Shown here one piece after another: positions 19,948-28,453 of a stretch of DNA of 64,000 bases (within the stretch, counting starts at the first letter, position 1; the number at the start of each line of letters is the position of its first letter). The notes under the pieces are model-generated. The model worked only from the letters and a program-made list of their open reading frames with translations. It was not told the origin of the DNA and did not search any database. This DNA is from Burkholderiales bacterium (GTDB taxonomy: Bacteria; Pseudomonadota; Gammaproteobacteria; Burkholderiales; Casimicrobiaceae): assembly GCA_020851235.1 (NCBI GenBank), contig JADZDD010000004.1, forward strand, positions 1 through 64,000, read 5' to 3'. Made by a program: the position numbers and the translations under genes.

Positions 19948-20613
19948 TCAGGATGTCCCCTCGCCCGCGCCGGGCCGCTCCGCCGTCGCGTAGGCGCGGC
20001 GAAACTCGCGCTCGAAAGCGGCCCAGAAGTCGCCCTGCGCGTCGCGCGCGGCGTCCTCGTACGTTTCGACCAGGAGGTCCCACTGGCGCGCCTTGCGATT
20101 GGCAGCGAGGAAGCGGTCGAACGCGCCGCTGCCCAGTCGCTCGTCGAACGCGTCCGGGGAGAAGTGGGCGAGCAGTTGCTCCAGCGCGGCATGGATGCCG
20201 GCGGCCAGGCCGCGGTCGTGCGCGCGCAGGTCGTCGTAGGCATCGGTCACGGCGCGCACCGGCGCCATGAGGTCGGCCCGCTCGGGAGCAAGGAGGTGAC
20301 GCAGGGCGACGTCGACGTCCCACGCGGCCTTGAGCGGATTGACGGCGCGCGGGCCGATGATCGTCATGTCGGCGTGGATGTGGCTCTTTGCCTGCGAGCG
20401 CAGGCGCAGGAGCTCGACGGTGCTTGCCGTCATCTCGCGCAACAGCCGCCCGATCGCCTCCATCGTATCGGCGTCGAGCGGGGGAGCCGGCGTCGTCGCG
20501 GGCAGCCCGAGGCCGCGCCGGAAGGCCTCTTCCAGCTCGCGTCGTCGCGCCGCCTCGCGCTCCGGCGGGCGCGCGGTCGAGGCAGCAACGGGAGGCGTGG
20601 AATCGGGCGTCAT
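19948..20613 (-). CDS. Stand-alone type VI FHA C-terminal domain protein (no FHA domain)
   Basis: A 221-residue protein, ATG at 20613, within a longer open frame whose upstream part is antisense shadow. From about residue 50 to the end it aligns by eye with the C-terminal half of the FHA protein at 16393-17550: METIGRLL-type start, NPLKAAWDVDVALRHLLAPE against NPLKFAPDVATAVAHLFTPP, and NRKARQWDLLVETYEDAARD against QQKARLWSQYEALYAEISRE. There is no FHA module. It looks like a paralogue that lost or never had the phosphopeptide reader. It converges on the SulP gene 33 bp away. A TACACT hexamer about 15 bp upstream may be a -10. Confidence 0.78.
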   Translation of the reverse strand: MTPDSTPPVAASTARPPEREAARRRELEEAFRRGLGLPATTPAPPLDADTMEAIGRLLREMTASTVELLRLRSQAKSHIHADMTIIGPRAVNPLKAAWDVDVALRHLLAPERADLMAPVRAVTDAYDDLRAHDRGLAAGIHAALEQLLAHFSPDAFDERLGSGAFDRFLAANRKARQWDLLVETYEDAARDAQGDFWAAFEREFRRAYATAERPGAGEGTS

Positions 20614-20946
20614 CGTGGTTTCGCGCGCGCAGTGTACTCCGATTGCAACGACCCGCGGGCGGCGTGTCCGCGTCGGCCAGGAGGCGACAACGACACCAGG
20701 CGGGCGCGCCGAGCGGCACGCGCGCCTTGCGTGCCGCCCCGGGCGACGAGTTATCATCCATCTCGCGGAAACGGCACGACGATGCCGCGGCGCGGCGCGT
20801 TGGCCGCACGACAAACCGCAGGCTGCGCACGATGCACATCGCGGCGGAGGGTTCCACGGAGTGCCGAGCGTCGCTCGGCCCGCACGCCGCCGGATGATGC
20901 CCGCTGCGCGTCGCAACGCTCTGTTCAATCTTCCCTCGCCGCTCCC
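20614..20946. other. 333-bp intergenic region upstream of terC
   Basis: Divergent promoter region between the stand-alone FHA C-terminal-domain gene and terC. TTATCAT at about 20751-20757 could be a terC -10 element. I looked for the conserved loops of the manganese (yybP-ykoY) riboswitch often found before terC-like genes and did not recognise them. No convincing ORF lies here. Confidence 0.4.
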
Positions 20947-21678
20947 ATGACCCTCTCCGATACCGCGTTCTGGATTGCGCTGCTGCAGATCATCGGCGTC
21001 AACCTCGTCTTGTCCGGCGACAATGCCGTCGTGATCGCGCTGGCCGCGCGCTCGCTGCCGCCGAAACAGCAAAAGCAAGCGGTCTTGTGGGGCAGCGGCG
21101 CCGCGGTGGTCATGCGGATCGTCCTCACCGTCGTCGCGGTCGAGTTGCTGCGCCTGCCGTATCTCAAGCTCGTGGGCGCGGCGCTGCTCCTGTGGATCGG
21201 CATCCAGCTCCTGCTCCCCGAGGACGACGATCACGAGGGCAAGGCGATGGCCAACACGGGCCTCGTCGCGGCGATTCGCACGATCCTCATCGCCGACCTC
21301 GTGATGAGCCTCGACAACGTGATCGCCGTCGCCGCCGCCGCCAAGGACGATCTGACGCTGCTCATCATCGGGCTCCTCATCAGCATTCCGATCGTCATCT
21401 TCGGCAGCACGATCCTCATGAAATTCATGGAACGCTGGCCGATCATCATCACCATCGGTGGCGCGCTCCTGGGTTGGGTGGCAGGCGAGATGGCGGTGAG
21501 CGACCCTGCGATCAAGGCGTGGGTCGACACCAACGCCGGCTGGCTCCACTACGCCGCGCCGGCACTGGGCGCGATCGTCGTCGTCCTCGTCGGCAAGTGG
21601 CTCGCGCGGCGTGCCGAAGCCGCGGCACGATTGAAGGTCAAGGATCTCGCACAGAACCCGGGCCCGCCGCCGGGTTGA
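20947..21678 (+). CDS. TerC family integral membrane protein (YjbE-like)
   Basis: A 243-residue membrane protein with about seven helices and the paired TerC motifs GVNLVLSGDNAVVIALA and ADLVMSLDNVIAVAA, whose Asp residues lie in the membrane. TerC-family proteins have been linked to Mn2+ or Ca2+ export and, in some bacteria, to metal loading of exported proteins; tellurite resistance gave the name. An acidic loop, LLPEDDDHEG, lies between helices 3 and 4. The ATG at 20947 fits the family N-terminus; the same frame is open far upstream but that part has no family similarity. The alcohol dehydrogenase gene follows after 58 bp. Confidence 0.87.
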   Translation: MTLSDTAFWIALLQIIGVNLVLSGDNAVVIALAARSLPPKQQKQAVLWGSGAAVVMRIVLTVVAVELLRLPYLKLVGAALLLWIGIQLLLPEDDDHEGKAMANTGLVAAIRTILIADLVMSLDNVIAVAAAAKDDLTLLIIGLLISIPIVIFGSTILMKFMERWPIIITIGGALLGWVAGEMAVSDPAIKAWVDTNAGWLHYAAPALGAIVVVLVGKWLARRAEAAARLKVKDLAQNPGPPPG

Positions 21679-21736
21679 CGCGAGCGTCCGCGCCGCTGCA
21701 CGCCGAGCGACCTGCCGCCGCGAGGAGAGCCGACCC

Positions 21737-22864
21737 ATGCGAATCCAGGCCGCGGTCCTCGAAGCCATGGGTCGTCCGCGACCCTACGCGCAATCGCGGC
21801 CGCTCGTCGTGCAGCCTTTGGAGCTTGCGCCGCCCGGCCCGGGCGAGGTCCTGGTCCGGATCCGCGCAGCGGGCCTTTGTCACTCCGACCTGTCCGTGAT
21901 CAACGGCGAGCGGCCCCGTCCGACGCCGATGGCACTCGGACACGAGGCGGCCGGCGAAGTCGAGGCGGTCGGCGATGGTGTGGACGATCTCGTCCCCGGT
22001 GACCACGTCGTGCTCGTCTTCGTGCCCAGTTGCGGACACTGCGTGCCTTGCGCGCAGGGCCGCCCGGCGCTGTGCGAGCCGGCAGCCCGAGCCAATGCGG
22101 CGGGGACGCTCCTGTCCGGCGCACGACGCCTCGCGCGCGGCGATGACGCCTTGCACCACCACCTCGGTTGCTCGGCCTTCGCCGAGTACGCGACCGTGTC
22201 GCGCCGCTCGCTCGTCCGTATCGACGACGACCTGCCTTTCGTGCACGCGGCGTTGTTCGGTTGCGCGGTGCTGACCGGCGTCGGCGCCGTCGTCAATACC
22301 GCGAAGGTCCGCGTCGGCGCATCGACGGCGATCGTCGGTCTGGGCGGCGTCGGGCTTGCCGCATTGCTGGGAGCGCATGCCGCCGGTGCGCGCCAGATCG
22401 TGGCCGTCGACCTCTCGCCGCAAAAGCTCGAGATGGCCCGCGCGCTCGGCGCGACGCACACGTTCGACGCGAGCAAGGACGATTGCGTCGATGCGATCCG
22501 CGCCGTCACCGACGGTGGCGTCGACCATGCGTTCGAGTTCGCCGGGTCGGTGCGTGCCTTCGATACGGCATACCGGATCACGCGCCGTGGCGGTACCACG
22601 GTGACCGCGGGTCTCCCGCCTCCTGCCGCGTCGTACGCCCTGCCGATCGTGAATCTCGTGGCGGAGGAGCGCACCGTCAAGGGGAGCTACGTCGGCACCT
22701 GCGTGCCGACGCGCGATCTCCCGCGCTACGTCGACCTGTTTCGCCAGGGTCGCCTGCCGGTCGATCGGCTCCTCACCGGGACGCTGCGCCTTCACGACAT
22801 CAACGCGGCGTTCGACCGTTTGCACGACGGCACGGCCGTCCGCCAGGTGATCGTCTTCGACTGA
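21737..22864 (+). CDS. Zinc-dependent alcohol dehydrogenase (MDR family)
   Basis: A 375-residue medium-chain NAD(P)-dependent dehydrogenase. Catalytic zinc ligands lie in GLCHSDLSV and GHEAAGEVE. The structural zinc loop is CGHCVPCAQGRPALC, so this is a two-zinc enzyme of the class I/III type. The nucleotide-binding fold shows VGLGGVGLAALLGAHAAGA, with an acidic residue (AVDLS) at the end of beta-2 that favours NAD+. TLLSGARRLARGDDALHHH resembles enzymes acting on long-chain or aryl alcohols, but the substrate is unknown. It converges with the Ser/Thr kinase gene. RBS GAGGAGAG precedes the ATG. Confidence 0.88.
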   Translation: MRIQAAVLEAMGRPRPYAQSRPLVVQPLELAPPGPGEVLVRIRAAGLCHSDLSVINGERPRPTPMALGHEAAGEVEAVGDGVDDLVPGDHVVLVFVPSCGHCVPCAQGRPALCEPAARANAAGTLLSGARRLARGDDALHHHLGCSAFAEYATVSRRSLVRIDDDLPFVHAALFGCAVLTGVGAVVNTAKVRVGASTAIVGLGGVGLAALLGAHAAGARQIVAVDLSPQKLEMARALGATHTFDASKDDCVDAIRAVTDGGVDHAFEFAGSVRAFDTAYRITRRGGTTVTAGLPPPAASYALPIVNLVAEERTVKGSYVGTCVPTRDLPRYVDLFRQGRLPVDRLLTGTLRLHDINAAFDRLHDGTAVRQVIVFD

Positions 22865-22883
22865 CCGCGCCCGAAAGGGTCAG
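22861..22883. terminator. Possible bidirectional hairpin between convergent genes
   Basis: CTGACC and GGTCAG, separated by 11 bases, can pair across the stop codons of the alcohol dehydrogenase (+) and kinase (-) genes. No T-run follows on either strand, so factor-independent termination is uncertain. Confidence 0.25.
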
Positions 22884-25291
22884 ATCATCAGCTTCTTCAG
22901 CGTCTCGGGATTCTTGACGATCGCCTTCTGGCGCTGCGCCGGAGCCTCGTAGAGCGCCGCGGGAGGATTGGTCTCGAGGCGCGACAGGATCGCCGGGTCG
23001 TCGCATCTGGCATCGAAGGTCACGCCGACCTCGTCCCCCGCGACCGGACCGACGGCGAAGCAGGGCTGGCCGAGCTTGGCATCGAGCGGCTTCAAGATCC
23101 CGGCCGCGACGAGGTCACCCGCGGGCCCGGCCCCCGCGATCTCGAGATCGAAGCGGTGCGCGGCACTGACCTTCGCGGTCAGCACCGACGGCATGCCGAC
23201 GATCTCACGGCGCAACGCCTCGTCGGCGACCGCCGGAGGCAGACCCATCACCTTCAGCACGACGCGCCGTCCCTTCGGTTGCACGTGCGACAGGAAGAAG
23301 TCGCGCGAGAACTCGTTGGCGATGCGCGTGCCGATCGCCTGCAGCGCGAGTTCCTCGCTCGCCCAGCTCCCCTGCCCCGTGGGCAGCTTCGTGTTGTAGT
23401 AGATCTCCTCGCCCGTGGCGCGATCGATCGCCTTGATCGTCCAGCCGTTGAGGGCGTACTTGGTCACGGTGAGTCCGGAGGCGTCGAGCTTCATCGACAG
23501 GCGCTTCAGCGTCGCCTCCCCCTCGACGAGGAAGTCGGGGCCGGCGGCCGGATCGCCGCCGCGTCCGCCGTCGATCGACCAGGTGCGAAAGCCGAACGAC
23601 TTGATGCGCTCCTTCAGGATGTTCTCGGCCGCCGGCGACGGTCGTGGCGGCGCGTCGGGGCGGTCGGCGTCGCGCGTGGTCACCTGCACCGCGACGCGCG
23701 GATCGCCGCTCGCGCGGATGAAGTCGATGCGCTCGTTGCGCGACATCTCGTTCAACGACTTCTGCACCGCCTTCACGTTCACGATCGCCTCGGTGGTGAG
23801 CGATGCGAGGCCGTCCTTGCGCGCCTCCGGTGCACTCTCGCGCACGACCGTGGTGACGTAATCGGCGCTCCGGGCAAGCACCCGGTCGCGCAGCAGATCG
23901 TAGTTCTTTGCCACCGACCCCTGGTCGACGAGCAGATTCACCGCCTTCGCCACGAGCTGGCTGCGCGCATCGGCGCGAAGGTCGGCCTGCAGGAGCGAGC
24001 GATCGGCCTGATACCGTGCGTCGGCAGGATCGGCGAAGCCGACCGCGGAGATGACGAGCGTCCCCGGATCGAGCTTGGCCGCCGGGGCAGGTGTAGCGGC
24101 CGGAGCCGGGGCGTCCGCCGCAACGGGGGGGAGCACCGCGGGCGGCACGGCCGCGGTCGTCGCAGCGGTCGTCGCAGCGGTCGTAGGCGCGGTCGTCGCA
24201 GCAGGCGAGGCCGCACCGGCGAGCGCTCGCGCCGTCGTCGAGGCAGCCTCACCCTGCGTCGTGCGGTAGGCCATCCAGCCCAGGGCCGCGACGGCAGCGA
24301 CGACGATGCCACCGACGATCGCTACGGCAGGCGCCTGCGATCGCGTGGTCGGGGCGGCTGCCGCCTTCGCCGCGGGTGCGGCGCCCGACGTCACCGCCGC
24401 ACGTGCGGCCACGGCCCCTGCGGGGGCCGCAGCTGCGGGAAGGCGCGTCGTATCGCCGCTGCCGACGTCCGCCTGCGCGGCTGCCGCCTGCAGCGCGGCA
24501 GCGAAGGCTTCGGCGGTGGCAAAGCGCTCCTCGGGCTTCTTCGCGAGTGCGGTTCGGACCACCGCGTCGAGCGCTCCAGGAATCTGCGTGTTGAAGCGGG
24601 ACGGTGGCAGTGGATCCTCTTCGAGGACCTTGCGCATCGTGATCGTCGCGTTACCGGTGAACGGCCGCTCCCCGGTGAGGAACTGGTAGAGCATCACGCC
24701 GACCGAGAAGAGATCGGATCGCCCATCGACCGGGGTCCCCAGGATCTGCTCCGGCGACATGTACGCCGGCGTCCCCAGCACCGTCCCCACCTGCGTGAGC
24801 TCGGAGGATTCGACATGCGCGATGCCGAAGTCGGCGACCTTGGCCGTGCCGTCCGGCTGGATGAAGACGTTGGCCGGCTTGATGTCACGGTGGACCACAC
24901 CCAACCGGTGCGAGTATCCGAGCGCGGCCAGGATCTCGCTCACGATGCGCACGACGTCGGGCAGGGCGAAACGCCCGTTCTCCTCGAAGTAGCTCTTGAG
25001 CTCGCGGCCCTTCACGAGCTCCATCGCGATGTACGAGACGCCGGCGTCCTCGCCGAAGTCGTAGATGGCGACGATATTGGGATGGGTGAGCTTCCCTGCT
25101 GCCTGCGCCTCACGCCGGAAACGAGCGAGGATCTCGCCGGCGTGCGCGCCCTGGAGCGCTTCGCGGCGGATCGTCTTCAGCGCCACGGCGCGCTCGATCA
25201 GCGGGTCGTACGCCTCGTAGACGATGCCCATCGCGCCGCGGCCGAGCTCGCCGCGGATCTCGTACTTGCCAAGTCGGGTCAGTTCGGCCAT
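22880..25291 (-). CDS. Transmembrane Ser/Thr protein kinase with large extracytoplasmic domain
   Basis: An 803-residue receptor kinase. The kinase domain is at about 10-270: GRGAMGIVYEAYDP loop, Lys39, HRDIKPANV at 134-142, DFG at 154-156 and TPAYMSPEQ. An Ala-rich linker, one helix (about 322-342) and a Thr/Ala/Pro spacer encoded by a 12-bp repeat follow. The large periplasmic part (about 405-803) includes a segment near 430-500 (LLRDRVLARSADYVT) that recalls the N-terminal domain of FlgT and LPP20-type lipoproteins; the remainder I do not recognise. The ATG at 25291 matches the start of the kinase fold. The CsgG-like gene lies directly upstream on the same strand. Confidence 0.87.
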   Translation of the reverse strand: MAELTRLGKYEIRGELGRGAMGIVYEAYDPLIERAVALKTIRREALQGAHAGEILARFRREAQAAGKLTHPNIVAIYDFGEDAGVSYIAMELVKGRELKSYFEENGRFALPDVVRIVSEILAALGYSHRLGVVHRDIKPANVFIQPDGTAKVADFGIAHVESSELTQVGTVLGTPAYMSPEQILGTPVDGRSDLFSVGVMLYQFLTGERPFTGNATITMRKVLEEDPLPPSRFNTQIPGALDAVVRTALAKKPEERFATAEAFAAALQAAAAQADVGSGDTTRLPAAAAPAGAVAARAAVTSGAAPAAKAAAAPTTRSQAPAVAIVGGIVVAAVAALGWMAYRTTQGEAASTTARALAGAASPAATTAPTTAATTAATTAAVPPAVLPPVAADAPAPAATPAPAAKLDPGTLVISAVGFADPADARYQADRSLLQADLRADARSQLVAKAVNLLVDQGSVAKNYDLLRDRVLARSADYVTTVVRESAPEARKDGLASLTTEAIVNVKAVQKSLNEMSRNERIDFIRASGDPRVAVQVTTRDADRPDAPPRPSPAAENILKERIKSFGFRTWSIDGGRGGDPAAGPDFLVEGEATLKRLSMKLDASGLTVTKYALNGWTIKAIDRATGEEIYYNTKLPTGQGSWASEELALQAIGTRIANEFSRDFFLSHVQPKGRRVVLKVMGLPPAVADEALRREIVGMPSVLTAKVSAAHRFDLEIAGAGPAGDLVAAGILKPLDAKLGQPCFAVGPVAGDEVGVTFDARCDDPAILSRLETNPPAALYEAPAQRQKAIVKNPETLKKLMI
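24153..24200 (-). repeat. Four 12-bp tandem units in the kinase spacer
   Basis: GCGGTCGTCGCA occurs at 24153, 24165 and 24189, with a variant (GCGGTCGTAGGC) at 24177. On the coding strand this encodes a Thr/Ala repeat just outside the membrane helix of the kinase. It may vary in copy number by slippage. Confidence 0.8.
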
Positions 25292-25370
25292 GGGGTGTTG
25301 CGATCCGTCGTGGTGGCCGCGGCCGGCAACGCACGCGGTGCGCGCCACGGGCCTCCGGTCAGGAGCCGCG

Positions 25371-26204
25371 TCACTTGTACTTGTTGTCGATCTCCCACAC
25401 CGACTTCTGCACGAGGCGCTGCACCATCGTGTCGAGCCCGGCGCCACCTTGCTGCGACTCGCGCGCGCCGAGCGCACCGCTCGACGTCGCGCCGACTTCC
25501 ATCTTCTCCTCGGTGTAGCCCTGCGCGAGCTGCTCGGTGGTCTCGGCGTCGATGATCTTGTAGCGCATTCCGATCACCCACACGCTCGTCGCCTCGCCGC
25601 TGTGGACCGAGCCCAGCGCCGTGCCGCCCACGGCGCCCGCAAGCGCCCCGCCCGTCGACCCGGAAAAAGCACCGAGGATGCCTGCCATCTGGCCCAGCGT
25701 GCCGCCATCGAAGCTCTTCTGTGCCGACGCCACCTGCTCGGTCTTCAGGATGTCGAACTTCACGACGTACTTCGTCGTCTTGACCTTGCCCATGCCGAGG
25801 TACTTGCGCGCCGCCTGCGGGTCGCCCAGGTTGTAGGCGAGTTCGAATTCGCGCAGGACCGGACCCAGGTTGCTGCGCTCGAGCACCTTGAAGTTCGCAT
25901 TGGCAAGCTCGAGCTCGCCGTAGTCGGCGATGTTGTTGGCGGTGAACTTCTGCAGGAACGTCGCGTTGTTGCTCTTGATCTCGCCGGGAATCACGATGAC
26001 CTGGACTCCGGGCTTGTTGCGGTTGGTGTAGTTGACCGCCTGGTACAGCGTCTTGTCCGCGGACTGGTTCGCCTGTTGCGAGGTCGTGCCGCCGGCGGTC
26101 GGCGACGCACTCTGGAAGGTCGGCTGGGCGAGCGCGAGCGACGTCGCGACGGCAAGGCCCAGCGCGCCGGTGCAGCGAATGAGACGGAATGGAACGCGAT
26201 GCAT
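25371..26204 (-). CDS. Secreted CsgG-like protein
   Basis: A 277-residue protein with a signal peptide (hydrophobic core, cleavage near ALAQ at residue 26). The ATG at 26204 has AGGAGAAG upstream. The body resembles CsgG/HfaB-like proteins: VQVIVIPGEIKSNNATF, a NIADYGELELANANFKVLER segment of the kind in which CsgG relatives name a partner or mark an unstable residue, then a Gly-rich region (GSTGGALAGAVGGTALG) and SVWVIGMRYKIIDAETTEQL. CsgG forms an outer-membrane pore for curli, but no lipobox is seen here and no curli gene is adjacent. It sits between a small secreted protein and the receptor kinase on one strand. Confidence 0.65.
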   Translation of the reverse strand: MHRVPFRLIRCTGALGLAVATSLALAQPTFQSASPTAGGTTSQQANQSADKTLYQAVNYTNRNKPGVQVIVIPGEIKSNNATFLQKFTANNIADYGELELANANFKVLERSNLGPVLREFELAYNLGDPQAARKYLGMGKVKTTKYVVKFDILKTEQVASAQKSFDGGTLGQMAGILGAFSGSTGGALAGAVGGTALGSVHSGEATSVWVIGMRYKIIDAETTEQLAQGYTEEKMEVGATSSGALGARESQQGGAGLDTMVQRLVQKSVWEIDNKYK

Positions 26205-26260
26205 GCTCTTCTCCTGCGGAGGGTGGGTCCGAAATGGTTGGGCGCGGCGTGCTCCGCGGT

Positions 26261-26950
26261 TCATTTCCGCTTCGGCGTCGGCGGCAGGCCGGCGTTGCGG
26301 CAATAGTCCCCGTACAGACGGGCGACGATCTCGTCGGCCTGCTCGTTGACGAGCGTGAGCGCCATCTTCGCCACGTCGCTGCCGGCGTAGGAAGCCGCGT
26401 CGGCGCCGACGTCGGAGACGATCTTGCCATCGCTTTGCGCGAGCGTGAAGCCCATCGACACCGACACCTGGTTGACCGCGATGATGTTGTTCATGCGCGC
26501 GTCGGCGGTGATGAGACCGCGCAGGACGAAGCTCGCCCCCATGCGTCGCGCGGCGGACAGCGCGGCGTCGGGGTCGTTGCGGAAATAGGCATCGATCTCG
26601 GCCTGCTTGATCTGGGCGCGAATCTCCTCCGGCGTGTACGTGCGCAGCCCGAGGTCACGCAGTCGCGCGTTGATCACCTGGAAATGCGGCCCGTAGTTCC
26701 TCTGCTCGGCCATGACGTAGCCGTCGGATTGCCGCTCGCCGATGATCACCATGATCTTCTTGCCCTTGAGCTCGGCGCGGCACGGCGTCGACAGCTCGTA
26801 GGCGATGCGATCCTCGCGTGCGGCCTGCGCCGCCCGCTCGGCCGCCTGCGACGGGTCGGGCTGCGAGAACTTGAATCCCTGCGCGCCGACCAGCGGCGCA
26901 ACCAAGCCCAGCAACGCGCAAGACGATGCGACGACAGCGACGAGACGCAC
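26261..26950 (-). CDS. Secreted protein of unknown function (FlgT/CsgG-associated type)
   Basis: A 229-residue protein. I chose the GTG at 26950 because GGAGA lies 7 bp upstream and the product then starts directly with a signal peptide (VRLVAVVASSCALLGLV, cleavage near VGAQ). The mature part has KKIMVIIGERQSDGYVM, ARRMGASFVLRGLITADARM and DVGADAASYAGSDVAKMAL, which resemble the middle domain of FlgT-like or CsgG-associated envelope proteins. I cannot name the family with certainty. A CATAAT hexamer on this strand at about 26997-27002 is a likely -10. It heads a three-gene run with the CsgG-like protein and the kinase. Confidence 0.6.
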   Translation of the reverse strand: MRLVAVVASSCALLGLVAPLVGAQGFKFSQPDPSQAAERAAQAAREDRIAYELSTPCRAELKGKKIMVIIGERQSDGYVMAEQRNYGPHFQVINARLRDLGLRTYTPEEIRAQIKQAEIDAYFRNDPDAALSAARRMGASFVLRGLITADARMNNIIAVNQVSVSMGFTLAQSDGKIVSDVGADAASYAGSDVAKMALTLVNEQADEIVARLYGDYCRNAGLPPTPKRK

Positions 26951-27175
26951 GACCAGTTCTCCCTGCGGCAACGGCGCCACGGATCGAGGGCGAAGATTAT
27001 GCCAAGGCGTGCGGAAAATCCACCGCCGCGCGGATGGGCGGCGCAAGGGCGAGCGCGAGCGCCGACATGCCCCGGCGACGCGGGCGGGTGGTGCGTCGAA
27101 TGCGGCGCACCTCCGGTCCGCGACGCCGCGCCGCAATCCTCGCGTCGCGTGCTGCTGTGCTAACCTCACTCACGC

Positions 27176-28453
27176 ATGAACGAGGCCACCGTCGCCGCCG
27201 CCAGCCCACGCGGCGCGCCCGCCCGCGGCGGCGCGCTCGCCCGCTACCTCGGATCGCTTGCCACCCGCTCCGCGATCCCGTTTCGCGTCGTCTTCGTCGA
27301 CGGCACGGAGTTCCGCAGCAGCGACGCCGAACCTGCCTTCACGCTGCGCTTTCGCACCCGGCGCGCACAGCGCGCGCCGATGCTCTTCGGCCATCTCGCG
27401 CTCCTCGAAGCGTATTTCGACGGCGAGCTCGACGTCGACGGTGACTTCGCTCAGGTGTTTCGGGCCGGAATGGATGCGTCGTCCAACGCCAGCGACCTGC
27501 CGCTCGTCCGGCTGCGCAACGGCTGGCACGAGATGCGCCACTCCAACGCCTCGATCGCGCAGGCCAAGGCCAATGCCGAGTACCACTACGACCTGCCGTA
27601 CGATTTCTATCGCTGCTGGCTCGACCGCGAGGTGATGATGTACACCTGCGGCTACTGGCGCGAGGGGACGACCACGGTCGAGGAAGCGCAGCTCGCCAAG
27701 ATCGACCACGTGTGCCGCAAGGTCGACTTGCGGCCCGGGGAAACGTTCGTCGACGTCGGCTGCGGCTTCGGCGGCCTGTTGTTTCGCGCCCTCGATCGCT
27801 TCGGCGCACTCGGCACCGGCATCAACACCGCGTCACGACAGGTTGCCGACCTGCGCCGCGAGGTGACGCGGCGCGGCCTGGACGATCGCATCAAGGTCGT
27901 CGAGTGCGACTTCCGCGAGATCCCGGGCCAGTACGACAAGCTCCTGTCGATCGGCAGTGTCGAGCATGCGGGGCGCGATCAGCTCGGCGCCGTGATCAAG
28001 GGCCACGCCGACGCGATGAAGCCCGGCGCCCTCGGTCTCATCCACTTCATCGGGCATGTCGGACGCGTCGACACCGAGTTCTACATCCGCAAGTACATCT
28101 TTCCCGGCGGCTGGATCCCGAGCCTCGCCGAAGCGATCGAGGCGATGGAAGCGCACGGCCTCGAGGTGATCGACGTCGAAAACCTGCGCCGCCACTATGC
28201 CCTGACCCTCGATGCCTGGGCGACGCGCTTCGACGCGCAGTGGGAAGCGATCCACGCGCAGGATCCCGTGCGCTTCGACGAGCACTTCCGCCGCAAGTGG
28301 CGCACGTACCTCTGGTCGTGCGCCGAGATGTTCCGCTCACCCAACGGCAAGACTCACCTCTTCCAGGTCCTCGTCGCCAAGGGCAACATCGGCCCTCGCT
28401 ACCCCATGAGCCGCGCCTTCCTGTACCGCCAGGACGCGCCGGCGCCGTCGTGA
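27176..28453 (+). CDS. CFA-synthase-type SAM-dependent fatty-acyl methyltransferase
   Basis: A 425-residue enzyme of the cyclopropane-fatty-acid-synthase family, which transfers a methyl or methylene group from SAM to a double bond of phospholipid acyl chains. HYDLPYDFY (137-145), MMYTCGYW (154-161) and the SAM loop VDVGCGFGG (192-200) are all present. The N-terminal region (1-120) is the usual lipid-binding part. The next gene, overlapping by four bases, encodes a DHCR24-like FAD protein. In actinobacteria this pairing (TmsB/TmsA, also called BfaB/BfaA) makes 10-methyl-branched acids. A furan-acid-type or plain CFA role is also possible. Confidence 0.87.
   Translation: MNEATVAAASPRGAPARGGALARYLGSLATRSAIPFRVVFVDGTEFRSSDAEPAFTLRFRTRRAQRAPMLFGHLALLEAYFDGELDVDGDFAQVFRAGMDASSNASDLPLVRLRNGWHEMRHSNASIAQAKANAEYHYDLPYDFYRCWLDREVMMYTCGYWREGTTTVEEAQLAKIDHVCRKVDLRPGETFVDVGCGFGGLLFRALDRFGALGTGINTASRQVADLRREVTRRGLDDRIKVVECDFREIPGQYDKLLSIGSVEHAGRDQLGAVIKGHADAMKPGALGLIHFIGHVGRVDTEFYIRKYIFPGGWIPSLAEAIEAMEAHGLEVIDVENLRRHYALTLDAWATRFDAQWEAIHAQDPVRFDEHFRRKWRTYLWSCAEMFRSPNGKTHLFQVLVAKGNIGPRYPMSRAFLYRQDAPAPS

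Noticed and set aside
20614-20946. Manganese (yybP-ykoY) riboswitch before terC
   Set aside because: Expected from family context, but the conserved loop sequences were not found by eye.
23156-25555. 799-codon open frame on the plus strand
   Set aside because: Antisense to the second Ser/Thr kinase; the translation is low-complexity Arg/Gly/His and has no motif.
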